64,000 nt of DNA from Cristatella mucedo. Taxonomy: Eukaryota; Bryozoa; Phylactolaemata; Cristatellidae. The translations under genes and the position numbers were made by a program. Below are positions 32,061 through 43,741 of this stretch, one piece after another. The notes under the pieces are model-generated. The model was not told the origin of the DNA, searched no databases, and worked only from the letters and a program-made list of their open reading frames with translations. The stretch lies in the NCBI GenBank assembly GCA_009760855.2, contig WPIO01000269.1:1-64000 (forward strand), given 5' to 3'. Numbering within the stretch: the first letter of the stretch is position 1; the number at the start of each line of letters is the position of its first letter.

Positions 32061-32579
32061 CTGCTGGCAAACATAGCAACATTCAGTGGCAAGGGAATCT
32101 TGTTTACGATGCTTCAGCAGTACTCATGGCTCATCTTGTTGAAAGCAATACATTTTAAACATTAATCTATAACTCTGAGCACCGCAAATAAACAAGCCAA
32201 TTAAGCAATCGCTTCAGCTACCTATGACTGAAGTACTCAGATATTCCAAGCCATTTTTTGGAGGCTTTACCCGAACTATTCTCCTAGTCACACCGAGCAA
32301 TCCAGAACCACCTCGCACCTGCCGCATGTGATCCTAATCCTTCCTCAAATCACTGACATGCTATGATTTGCCATGATTTGCTATGAAGTTTCACAGCAGT
32401 CAAAATGTCGGCGAGTGCTTTCTCGGGTGTGGGGCTACTGTACGTTAAGGGAAGCAAAAATCTGTCTATCAAGCCCCGTAAATTAATAATGATATAAGAT
32501 GAATCCAAACCAATAAAGTCACCAATAAACTCGACAAATAATCACATCACTAAATGCATAGGAAAAGTAGATAACTCAC

Positions 32580-32639
32580 GGACAAATGCACGAGGAGGGT
32601 ACTGTTGCCGGCGCGGCTCGACTTTGGATGGGGGACCGA
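32580..32639 (-). other. Possible small upstream exon
   Basis: 60 nt between ATTACAG and a perfect GTGAGT donor on the minus strand. It reads GPPSKVEPRRQQYPPRAFV with phase 1 at both ends. The paralogue (55753-55803) keeps the donor and is 51 nt, a difference of three codons, but the residues are quite different. Confidence 0.3.
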
Positions 32640-33240
32640 CTGTAATGCATAGAGCTTTAATCACCTATTTCAACAGAATTTTAAAATATCGATTCTGTTT
32701 AAGGAAAACAAAAAATAATTTCGTAGAAAATTAACTGCAAGTAAGTGAAGTGCGACCTACAGGGTTTTATGAGCCCTATTTGGCAACGGCCTTGACATTA
32801 ACGACCACAAGGTAACAGCATTGCATATCACTCCGTAAAACAGTGAAATTCTGTCAATCCATTCAACATTCTGGTTGCGGCCAATTTATTCTGGTCTCAA
32901 ATCACACAGCGGTCAGTCAGAGATGCAAGAACGACGCAACAGCAATGTATAATCGATATTTTGAATCAGGGAACCTCCCAAGTGAGCCCCGGCAAAAGTG
33001 TGAAGTAAGACAAAAATGAAAAAAACACCACTCCTTACAGCCCATGCACTGCCGGTGTGGATAGTGATGCATGATGACGATTGTCAGACATTTCCTTCTT
33101 CTCACTGCAATAGCAAGAGTCATAACTAACCAAATGACACTGGCTTTTGCTATTAAATACCTTGTTACTTACAGAAGGTAGGGAAGACCATTGGCATTTT
33201 TAATCATGCCTATTTCTCACGAACCTATGCCAAAAGAGTA

Positions 33241-33519
33241 GTCTTCTGGAGAAATGACCAGACTTCCTTTGGAAGAATGGTTAGGGTGTGTAGAAAATTT
33301 TTTTTTAGTTCTCTGAAAGTAGTATATCTATTGAATTATTATTGTTAATAATAATAAGATTATTATCAAATACCTGCTTTCTGGAATAGCTGGCATAATG
33401 GTGGCAAATAATGGCAACACATGCAAGAACATTTCATGATGGCATGATCATCTTATGAAAAGTCGACGAAAAATTCGACTGATGAAACGCCGACGTGGAC
33501 CGTTAATTATCTTGTAATG
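33241..33519. other. Unassigned AT-rich sequence
   Basis: No gene or known repeat seen apart from short ATTATT runs. Confidence 0.5.
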
Positions 33520-36500
33520 AGCCGTGTAATTAGCTTCCAGAGATCACAGCTTGAAGTGAACAGCGATTTACTTACCTATTAACCAAACTGTTTGCGATCG
33601 GCCCTTTTCGGAAATCGAAAATGATATATCGCAAGACCATTTACGGTAATCCTTTACGATGGGAAAACGGCAATCAGCACACAACGAGAGTGCCTTAGCA
33701 GGTGAGCTCGTCTCCAAAAGGCCTCCTGCTGACCTAAGATTGGTGGAAAGGAAACACGATCGGATATTTGAAAACCGGCTTAATTACTGAGCCGTACCGG
33801 CTCAGTAATTAAGCCGGTTCCTTTCACAACCTGGGCCCCGAGCTCATGGGTTAGCTTCCTGTGGTTGTAAATTCTTTTTTTGCGATTGCAAGCGTTGGTG
33901 AAAGCCGTAAAGGCTCGCCTGTCGCTGTACAAAAAGAGGCAGCTCAATCAGCTAGTACGTTTTTTGTTTTTGTTTGGTTACCATAGATGATGCACTAGAT
34001 ACAAGTTAAATCTTTTACGACCACTTTCCCGAAGTCGTGGGTTGGTTTCCACTGGTGAGTAATCGTTTAACGCCACTGCAAGTGCTGGAGATTACAGTAA
34101 ACAATCTTCTGTCGCTATTGAGAAAAAGCTTTTCCATCAGGTAGGTTTTTTGGTGCACCGTGATGGCATGCTAGGAAAGACAGTTGCTTCCACGACCTTG
34201 AAGCCGAGGTTCTGGGTTGCATACCTGTCGTGAGCGAGCCTTAATCATAAGAGCAAGCCGTAGTGAAAGCTGTAAAAGCTCATCCGTCGCAATACAAAAA
34301 GAGGCTGTTTATAACCTCTCAGAATTTTTTTCTTGACACGTGAGTGCTTACTAAAAATGTCGGTCGTTTTCGGTTGAGGTCGCGGGTTTCTTTCCTGCGG
34401 TGGGCGATCATTTGTTGCACCTGCATGCAGTGCTAAAAGTCGTAAAGACGCTGCTGGAGCTATAGAAAAAGAGCCTGTTCAAGCAGCTAGGATTATCTTT
34501 AACCGTACTTGCATGCTGACCCTGTGCTTGTCACTCCTAATTAATCTGGTAATGTTATTTACCAAGTATGAACCCAGTCGTCATTCGATCATGTTTACTT
34601 TAAAGCGAATGTACAGAGCCTAGAAGGAGAGTACATTCTTTGAGGGTTCTTAATTAATTGTATTATTATTATTGTCATAAATTGTTAAGTTGGTTTTCTC
34701 ACCTTTCACTTTAATCAAGTTCGCTGCAATATACGTGCGAATGTCATCATTACATGCAGCAGATGAGCTAAGATAATTCGACGTGCTGCAGAGCAGGGAA
34801 TGATCAATGCATTTTGTCACTTAACGATAGAGCCTTAGCCGGCAAGCAGATTCTCAACAGCCTTCCCGCTGACCTCGGATTGGTCGATAAGAAACACGAT
34901 CGGATATTTGAGAACCGTCCGTATGGTAACTGGAAAGCTTGCAGTAGGTTTCGAATAAGCGCGCCGTGACGGCTCAGTAATTAAGCCGGTTCCTTTAACG
35001 ACCTTGGCCCGGGAATCATGTGGTCGAATCCTTTGGTAGGAAATCCTTTTTCACCACTGCAAGCTTTGGCGAAAGCCGCAAAGGCTCTCCTGTTGGTATA
35101 CAAAGAGAGGCTGTGTAATCAGCTAGCATTCATTCCTGTTTTTTCCGTTTGGTTAGCCTGAATTATGCACTAGTTAAAGCCAATGCTTTTACGAAAGCTT
35201 TTTTAAGGTTATTGGTTCGTTTCCTATGGTGGGCGATCGTTTATCGTCACCTTCAGCTGTGATGAAAGCAGTAAACTTCCTTTTTTCGCTATTAAAGAGA
35301 AGCTTTTCAGTTATGTAGATCTTTTCCGGTGAGCCATGAGGGCCCGCTAGGAAAGATAGTTGCTTTCACGACCTCCGTCCCTAGTTCGTAGGCTAGATTC
35401 CTGCCGTTGGCAAGCCTGTATCACCACTGCAAGCGGTGGTGAAAGCAGTAAACGCTCGTCAGTCGCAATAAAAAAAGAGGCTGTTTAAATTCAGCTGATA
35501 TTGTTTTTAATGGTGAGCCGTGAGTGCTTACTCGGAAAGGCAGATGCTTTCTCGAGCTCGTTCCTGAGGTCGTGGGTTCCTTACCTGTGGTTGGCGATCC
35601 TTTATTGCATCTGCATGCAGTGCTAAAAGCCGTAAAGGCCACCTATCGCTATACAAAAATAGGCTGTTTAATCGGCTAGGATTTTCTTTAACCATGATTG
35701 CGTGCTGACCTTGTGCTTTTCATAGCTAACAGACTTGCTAATGTTATTGACCAATCATGATCCCAGTCGCCATTCGATAATGTTTCCTTTAAAGCAACTG
35801 CACTGAGCGTAGAAGAAGATTAAGTTCGTCAAGGAAGATTAATGAATAGTATTCATATTAGTATTATTAACTGGTTAGCTGGTTTTCTTATCGTTTACTT
35901 TAATTAAGTTCGCAGCATTTAATGTGGGAATGTCATCAATACAAGCAGCAAATGAGCTGAGATAATTCGACGTGCTGCAAAGCTGAAAATGACCATTGCA
36001 GTCGGTTACACTGCGAGAAAGCCTTAGCAGGCAACCCGATTCCCACTAGGTCTCCGGCTGACCTGAGATGGTTAGAAAGGAAACACGATCGGATATTTGA
36101 GAACCGTCTGTTTAATAGCAGGAAAGCTTGATGTCGGTTTCAAATAAGCGAGCCGTAACGGCTCAGTAATTAAGCCGGTTTCTCACACGACCTCTGCCCG
36201 GTGGTCATTGATCCGATTCCTGCGATGGGAATTGTTTTTACACCACTGCAAGCATTGGTGAAATCCATGAAAGCTCTTCTGTCGCTATACAAAAAGAGGC
36301 TGTTCAATCATCTAGAATTTGGTTTCTGTTTTCGTTTAGTGACCCTATATGATGCACCAGACAAAAATAAATCTTTTACGACCACTTTCCTGAGGTCGTG
36401 GGTTCGTTTCCTAGAGTGGATGATCGTTTGTCGCTACTGCAAGAGGTGGTGAAAACAGTAAACGCTCTTTTGTCGCTATTATAAAGAAGCTTTACCATTA

Positions 36501-38830
36501 GGTAGATTCTTTTTTGTGAGCCGTGATGGAACGATAGGAAAGAAGGTTGCTTTTTCTACCTTGGAGCCAAGGTCCTGGGTCAGATTCCTGTTGTGGGTGA
36601 GCCTGAATCACCCCTGCTAGCAGTAGTGAAAGCCGTAAAAGCTCTTCTGTCGCTTTACAAAAAGAGGCTGTTTTTAATCTCTTAAGATCTTTTTTCTTGA
36701 GCCGTGAGTGCTTACTAGGAAAGGCGGTTGCTTCCACGAGCTCGTTCCTGAGGTCGTGGGTTCCATTCATGCGGTAGGCGATTCTTTATTGCATCTGCAT
36801 GCGGTGTTGAAAGCCGTGAAGGCTCATTTGGCGGCAAACAAAAAGAGGCTGTTTAATCAGCTACGTGTTTTTTCAACACTACTTGCATGCTAACCCTGCG
36901 CTTGTCACCCCAAACCCATGTATTAAGGTTATTTCCCAAGCCTGATCCCAGTCGCTATTTTATCATGTTTCCCTTAAAGCAACGGTACAGAGACTAGAAG
37001 GAGATCGAATTCTTTGAGGGTGCTTAACAAATTGTATCATAATTAAGTTTGCTACATTATAGGTGCGAATGTCATCATTACAAGCAGCAAATGAACTAAG
37101 ATATCTTGATGTGCTGCAGAGCCGGGAATGATCAAAGCAGTTGGTCACATAACGAGAGCACTTCAGCCGGCACGCTGATTCCCAACAGATCTCCTGATGA
37201 CCTGAGGTAGGTGGAAAGGAAACACGATCGGATAGTTGAGAACCGTCCGTCCTCTATCTGGAAAGCTTGCAGTAGGTTGCGAACAAGCGACCCGTAATGG
37301 CTTATTAATCATGCTGGTTGCTTTCACGACTGCAGTCAATATGTCAGCTGTTCGATTGCTGTTGGGGAAATCCTTTAACGGCACTGCAAGCATTGGTGAA
37401 AGCCGTAAAAGCTATCCTGTCGCTATACTAAAAGAGGCTGATCAATTAGCTAGCTTTTTTATGTTTTGTTTTTTTTTCATCCTGAAAGGTGCACTAGGTA
37501 AAGCGAATGCTTGTACGAACACTTTCCCGAGGTCGTGGGCTCCTTCCCTTTCAAGGTAGTGGCCGATCGTTTATTATCAATGTAAGCTGCTGCGAAAGCA
37601 GTAAATGTTTTTCTGTTGCTATTTAAACGAAGCTTTTCCATCAGGAAGACTTTTTCTGGTGACCCGCCATGGCTCGCTAGGAAAGATGGTTGCTTTCACG
37701 ACCTCAGTCCCGAGTTCGTAGGCTAGATTCCTGCCGTTGGCGAGCCTGTATCACCACTGCAAGCTGTGGTGAAAGCCGTTAAAGCTCTTCTGTCGCTATA
37801 CAAAAAGAGGCTGTTTTTCTTCAGCTAGGATTAGTTTTATTGGTGAGCCGGGAGTGCTTTCAAGTAAGCCGGTTGCTGTAACGAGCTCGTTCCTGAGGTC
37901 GTGGGTTTTCTCCTACCGTGGGCGATCCTGTATTGCATCTGCATGCGGTGCTGAAAGCCGTAAAGACTATACAAAAAGAGACTGCTTAAACCGCTAGGAT
38001 TACCTTAAACCGTACTTGCATGCTAACCATATGCTTGTCACCCCTAACCTATCAATTAATGTTATATAATCAGCATGATCGCAGTCGTCATTCGATCATG
38101 TTTCCTTCAAAGCAACTGTACAAAGCCTAGAAGGAGATTGAGTTCTTAGAGGAAGTTAATTAAATCGTAAAATTATTATTATTATTATCTATTATGTTGG
38201 TTTTCTCATAACGAGAGAGCATTGGCAGGCAAGCAGATTCCCAACAGGCCTTCTGCGGACCTGAAATTAGTGGAAAGGAAACACGGTCGGATATCTCAGA
38301 ACCGTCCACCCGGTTGTTGGAAAGCTTGCTGTAGGTTTTGAATGAGTGAGCCGTAACAGCTCAGTAATTAGGCCGGTTCCTTTCACGACCTCGGTCCGAG
38401 GTCATGGGCTCGATTCCTGTGATGGGAAATCCATTTTCGCCATTGCAAGCGTCGGTTAAAGCCGTAAAGGTTCTCGTGTCACGATACAAAAACAGGCTGC
38501 TTGTAATCTCTTGAATTTTTTGTAGTTGAGCCGTGAGTGCTTACTAGGAAAGTTGATTGTTTTGACGAGCTCGTTACTGAGGTCGCGGGTTTCATTTCCT
38601 GTGGAGGGCGAACCTCTATTGCATCTGCCTGCGGCTCTTAAAGCCGTAAAAACTCTTCTGGCACTATAGAAAAAGAGGCTGTTTAAACAGCTAGGATTAT
38701 CTTTAACCACACTTGCATGCTGACCTTGTGCTTCTAACCCCTAACCAATTGAATAAAGTTATTTACCAAGCATGATCCCTGTCGCCATTTGATCATGTTT
38801 TCTTTATAGCAACTGCACAGACCACATTAG
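33520..38830 (+). repeat. Higher-order tandem repeat of tRNA-like monomers and L2 pieces
   Basis: The marker GAAACACGATCGG recurs at 33750, 34890, 36080, 37219 and, with one change, 38278, a spacing of about 1.06-1.19 kb. Each full unit has, in order: a minus-strand L2 RT scrap, a 100-bp conserved spacer with the marker, four tRNA-like monomers of 170-190 bp (types A to D), and a plus-strand L2 3' tail ending in AT-rich sequence. The last unit lacks two monomers. The best A-type head reads GAGCCGTAACGGCTCAGTAA (A-box-like) and several monomers carry GGTCGTGGGTT(C/A)(G/C)ATTCC (B-box-like). Confidence 0.88.
34965..35685 (+). repeat. Example A-B-C-D block of tRNA-like monomers (second higher-order unit)
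   Basis: Monomer A at about 34965, B at 35155, C at 35325, D at 35511. A has the strongest head; B has CCTATGGTGGGCGATCG after a GGTT-ATTGGTTCG core; C and D end with AAAAAGAGGCTGTTTAAA and AAAATAGGCTGTTTAATC. The L2 tail follows at 35690-35885. Confidence 0.8.
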
Positions 38831-39890
38831 CATGCTCACCCTATGCATGTCACCCTCAACCATGCTATTCATGTTGCTTATCAAGCATGATATTACTCAA
38901 CATTCATTCGCGTTTCCATTTGCAGCTATTCTTAAGCACCTAGAAAGAGATTGATTTCGCTGAAGGCGCTTTATCGTATGCACTAAGTCTATTATTACAA
39001 ATATGGTTTCTAACGGAGCAAGCGACAGCGGCGTACGCGGAGGCTGCGGTAGAGGTGAGCCATACAGTTTCGTCATGCAGAGGTTAGGTCCAGCTCGACG
39101 CAGGTAGCCACGTGTACGTACCCGTCAAAGCTGAAACGCACTGCAGGGTGCCGGGCGTTCCTGCCACTGAGAGCTAAGTCTTTGAGGTCTATTAAGTATA
39201 ACTCGAGCTCAAGAGATCTAGTTATGCCCTGACGCCAAGGTGGTTTGGTCCAGCGGTTAAAGTGCTCGCCCCCGACCGAAGTCTGGTTGGGGTAGTTGGC
39301 TCAGGCCCGGAAACATAAGTGAAGCGCCAGAATAGAGATTAAGTGCTCTTAAGGTGCTATACAAATAAATTAAATTTCTTTTAGCACGCAGCACTAATAG
39401 CAGAGCAGAAGCCGAGCAAGGTTGGCCTAAGGCGGGGCTGGCGCAGCCCGCTCTAAACACTGAATGCTAAACCCTAAACAGCCAATAAGAAAGATTATAT
39501 ACACTAAGCACTCAAAAATAAACCCTAACTCACTCAACCATATACCGGGGTAAATGTCCTACTCTAGGGGTGTGTAATTTCATGGGAAAATATCCAGTTG
39601 GAACGTGGAGGTGTAAAAAGTTCGTAGCCCTAGTTCTATATACTTCCTAACTCAATGCAAACTGTAAGTTCCGACGAATTTAAAACTACTTTGGGCCATT
39701 TAAACTTTATTTGAGAGGCCAGTTGTACCTCGAGATTTGTGTGAAACAGCATGGTACACAGTCCAAGAGAGTGACGCCCGTGCGGTAAAGTATTGCATCA
39801 AAGTCGACAACTGCATAAAGTCACAGGACTAAGTGAGAATATACACAGTGTTGCATGAGAACTCAAAGCTTAAGCAATTTGTTTGCCTAC
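38825..39890. repeat. Segmental duplication 2, copy 2
   Basis: Direct repeat of 13640-14690, starting inside an L2 tail. As in copy 1, it follows an array of tRNA-like units, so the original duplicated segment may have been larger. Confidence 0.85.
39240..39375 (+). mobile_element. SINE-2 copy
   Basis: Head GTGGTTTGGTCCAGCGGTTA, tail GAAGCGCCAGAATAGAGATT and AAGTGCTCTTAAGGTGCTAT. Same insertion as at 14052-14192. Confidence 0.75.
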
Positions 39891-39904
39891 CGACTTCATT
39901 TCTT

Positions 39905-40205
39905 GCAAGAGATGTAAAGTGAGACGCACGGCTGAGCCAGGATAGTAATTCAGGTAGTGAGATATATGGTGCAAGAGTCTTAAAACGGTTGGAAAGAAAG
40001 TGCCACAGTCGGCGGCAGCATAGTAGAAGAAAATAATTGCTAGCTGATTTAACAGCCTCTTTTGTATAGCGACAGAAGAGCCTGTACGGCTGTCACCACT
40101 GCTTGCAGTGGCGATCAAGGATCGCCCACCACCGAATTTGAACCCACGACCTCCGGGCCGAGGTCGTGAAAAGCAATCCCCTTAATTAGTGAGCCATTAC
40201 GGTTC
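39905..40205 (-). mobile_element. L2 family II scrap followed by a SINE-1 copy
   Basis: 39905-40025 matches the family II 3' region (GTGCCACAGTCGGCGGCAGC). 40037-40205 is a single tRNA-like monomer on the minus strand with AACCCACGACCTC (B box reversed) and a GTGAGCCATTACGG head. Confidence 0.7.
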
Positions 40206-40284
40206 ACCGATGGCGTTACTTAAGTATTTTGGAAGTGAGCACCGCAGTGTGGGAGCAGAGAGAATAATTATAATATTACTAATA

Positions 40285-40850
40285 ATAATGCGCTTGATAA
40301 AATGCCCTCAGAGAACTCATTCTCTGTCTAGGTGCTTTACATTTGTTGCAAAGGGATATGCAATTGAATGGTGATTCATATCACATTTGATAAACAAGCA
40401 AAATGAATAACATAGTTAAGGGTGACATGCACAGGGTCAGCATGCAATCGTGCTTAGTAGCAGCATGTACAGTGTCAGCACTCATAAGCACATGTAGGAC
40501 GAATCACAGTGACCCACTAAATGCTGACCTAAATAGGTACGTTTTTTTGAGTTCTTTTTAAATATGGTCAGGTCAGGGGATGTTCTGACGCAGGTCGGGA
40601 GGGAGTTCCACGCTTTGGGAGCATACGAACTTAGTCCACGGTCTCCAAAGGATTTGAGGTATGTACGAGGTATTTGAAGACTGTTGGATTCCGAAAAGCT
40701 GATAGTACGATTCGTGGCCAAGTGGTGGAGTATGTCAGAGATATAAGCTGGAGCTTTCATCGCTGATGTTTTAGGTATTTTATCACGTTGTAAAGTTTTT
40801 CCTGAAGCAGAGGTCAACACAGAGTTCTCCAGAGGAAATTCCAATAACGG
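40285..40850 (-). mobile_element. L2 family I fragment
   Basis: The 3' tail with hairpin is at 40285-40375. The minus-strand frame 40482-40844 encodes APAYISDILHHLATNRTI, LKSFGDRGLSSYAPKAWNSL and TSPDLTIFKK, the usual C-terminus. It is cut at about 40760, where the frame runs into unrelated sequence. Confidence 0.85.
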
Positions 40851-42080
40851 TTTGAAGCTGGCTTAATGCATGGGCAACCGTTAGCAAGAAAGCGAAGGAG
40901 TAAGGAAGTGACGACATCTCACCTAGGCAGAACGATTAAAGTTACATCCGAGATTTTGCATACGAATACAGCAATTCTCTGCCCGTAGCCGACTCAGCCT
41001 CTAAGAAAAAGTGGGTATAGTGCTCACGAGTTTTCGAGTGCACGATGCAAGTACGAATGGCTTTCTGTGTGCACACGGTTGCAGATTACCTCACGTAGGT
41101 AAGAGAAAGTGACCTGTATGGCTTGGGTACGACGGAAGTCGAGCACGTGATTCAAGTGCGAAAGCCATAGCAATCTTAGCACTAAGCCTTCTTCATTGGG
41201 ACCTTCCCCTCTTTGCTACCTAGTTGATTATTTCGAGTCCAGCAGTGAACGATCCTCTATTACTTAAAGCAAAAGACGAGTGTAGCTGGTAAGGCTAATC
41301 TACTGATACATCAAAGAGGCTAGTGATTTCACCTTTCTGACGAAGCGAGAGTATTTAAATAAAAAAAAAATAAAGAAACGTTCTGAGCGAGGTAGTTTTA
41401 TTGACCTGCTTGAATAAAGTTGATTTCATGTAGTTGCAACTGCCTCTGAAAAGAATCACATAAAATGTGCATAGATCCACCAGGTTGCATAGCAATAGAA
41501 GCAGGTGTAATGGGCAAAACAGTCTGGCTAACAGCAAAGCCTTTTCATGTGGAAAATGAAATCATCCTATCTAGCCTAAGGTCTCCCTAAAAGGGGTGCT
41601 ATCGTAACAGGTTCTGATATACTCACATCAACTACTGACTAGTAGCTCGGCATGAACCATCTCATGTCCACAATCAGTGACAGTATCCTTAAAAGCAGAA
41701 CTAGCCGTGGTGGACAGAAAGAAGACTGTTCATGAGCCATGCGAGTTGGTAGCAGGTACTCAGTAGGAGCAAGCCCGATATATAACAGACACACATTCAC
41801 TGCCTTGCTATCTCATTAAGCATGTCCTGCTTGCGTTATGGAATCTCCACAGTCATGAGAGCTTAGAATATCCCTTCTTTACAGCTGCCATAGCTTGGTT
41901 GCCAAGAGTCTCACCTCATTGGGAAGCTCACCTGCAATTCCTTCTGTACAATGTCTACTTTCCCTGACTCTTAGTTGATGGCTGGATTTATATTGATGCA
42001 TTCGATACTATTTAGAATCGCATTTCTGTAAGCTTCCAACTGAAGATCTTTCGGCTGCAATTTCTGTTCTCGTTAGTTTC
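40851..42080. other. Unassigned sequence
   Basis: About 1.2 kb with no convincing gene, RNA or known repeat on either strand. A poly-A run at 41360-41372 is the only simple feature. Confidence 0.5.
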
Positions 42081-43252
42081 ACTGAATCAATACTCTGGGA
42101 TTACAATTACTGCAAAATCTTCATACACTATAATACGATTCCCACACCAGCAATACCTGTTCTCAATTAGTTCTCAGAAACGGTCGTTATAAAAAAGAAA
42201 CTACTTCTCAAGCATCAGTTTGATTGTTTGACAAATCACACTGAAACGATAATTGCTATCGTTTTCACGGCGTAAATTTATTGGGCTTTATTTTAACATT
42301 TATTTAGCTTTTACACTCGCCGGAGTGCAACCGAGGGACTTCAGAGCACTGATAGTACATGAGCTTTGCAAGCCAAGAGCAGACTTTGTGGCTCAAATTA
42401 ATAAGCTTTCGATTAACCTTTAGCATTTTAAAGTAATTCGCAGCTACACGTTTTGCGAGAATATTATTACTTTTGAAGGATCGTTGCCAGCTGGCCTCTT
42501 CAGCTCCAGTATTCGAAATTCCTGCAGGCTCCTAGCTTACCGAGACAATACAGCATGTCAGGTCGGCAGTTTCCACAAATCAGCTGCCTGAATTGAAAAG
42601 CATCTAGCTGCTTGCTCAAATCTAGCTGCACAGCAGGACTCTAGTCCCATCACAAATGTCAAGTTATATATCTAATCAGCACTGCAGCGGGCGGTTCCTC
42701 TTGCCTCAGCTGCAACTGAATGACAAATGCCCTTTGTATCCTAGAGACAGGTTGGTGGAGAAGGTGAGTTTGCTGTTAGTCGTTCTTTGTTAAAGCTTTC
42801 ATCTCTGTACCGTTTCACTACCTAGGTAAACGTTGATAAATGTTTTTTATGGATTTTCTTGTACGATGTTTCATAGGAATCCAGGGGTAAAGTCATCAGT
42901 AAGGCACAGACGCGTGGTGACATATGGTGACGAATTCCAGCCAATGGTGTTGCAACGTCACTGTAACTGCAATCGACATGCAGCTGCGAGAAATCTCAGA
43001 GCACTACGTTTATTGTGTTACAAGAACAGCATAGTCAAAGTACAATAAAAAGCCAGTTTTTCAGAGCCACCGTGATCGCTCGTACACTAGGCCTAAAAAG
43101 AAATCGACACGGAACGATTAGGCTTGGACGTCAAAATCATGCTCAAAGATTAGCATGAACAGAATACTAATCGAGAACTCAGTCTGCCATCGTTGACGAT
43201 CGAGGTAATCATTATGTTTCAACATCAGCAAACGGAAGAGAGAGAGGGAGAA

Positions 43253-43313
<61 letters not shown>

Positions 43314-43330
43314 ATGTCCAGGATAAGAGC
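42081..43330. repeat. Paralogous gene block, copy 2, left part
   Basis: Matches 27850-29195. Contains the last exon and AATAAA of gene copy 2 (see 43009-53846). It ends at the GA microsatellite, after which unrelated transposon DNA begins. Confidence 0.85.
43236..43313. repeat. (GA)n microsatellite
   Basis: Long GA run, with GGGAGAAAGAGAG interruptions at its left edge. Confidence 0.95.
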
Positions 43331-43654
43331 ACACAGGTGGTGAAGTAATATCTGAGCCAAACCATCAAAATAAAGACTGTATAACACAGGCGAAAACAGG
43401 GTTAAGCATAAAGGCAGCTAATCATAAGACGGTTCAACTGGACTGCCACAATGGGCAATCACCGACGTCATGCTTGTGGAGAAACTACATTCAGATTATT
43501 GTAATGACTTCTATTTGCCTTCATGCTTGGCAATGACATAGATATGCACTGGTTTGTTCAATCGATGAACACACCTGCCATAGAGTCGAGGCACCTATTT
43601 CCAGATAAGTAACATCTAAAATATGGAATCCTTTGGATGGGGATGCCACATCCT

Positions 43655-43741
43655 CGTTCACCCAAGCATTTTTCACATCTAGTCCTGACTTCTGTAGCTC
43701 ACTATGCCCTCTACCAACTTCGGGCTTTCACAACAACATGC
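43655..43741 (+). mobile_element. L2 scrap broken by the foldback element
   Basis: Reads LDFCNSLL-like text (ACTTCTGTAGCTCACTATGC). Decayed L2 text resumes at 44735. Confidence 0.5.

Larger units (their letters stand above)
27847..33240. repeat. Paralogous gene block, copy 1
   Basis: Matches 42081-43330 (with 27850-29195) and 51780-56260 (with 29240-33200) in the same order and orientation, at clearly lower identity than the 1/57695 pair. It includes a shared SINE at 31055-31240 and the minus-strand gene described separately. Confidence 0.88.

Noticed and set aside
32917-33123. 68-codon minus-strand frame starting MTLAIAVRRRKC as a first exon of the unknown gene
   Set aside because: The start is similar in the paralogue (56180-56262), but the frame then breaks there, and no donor is shared between the copies.
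36150-36180. tRNA gene call on the GAGCCGTAACGGCTCAGTAA head with downstream B box
   Set aside because: Acceptor and T stems do not pair well, there is no clear anticodon arm, and the sequence is one of many arrayed monomers. Better described as a tRNA-derived repeat.
33520-38830. CRISPR-like array from regular repeats
   Set aside because: Units are about 1.1 kb with 170-190 bp monomers of tRNA-like sequence in a eukaryotic, transposon-rich setting; no short repeats with unique spacers and no cas genes.
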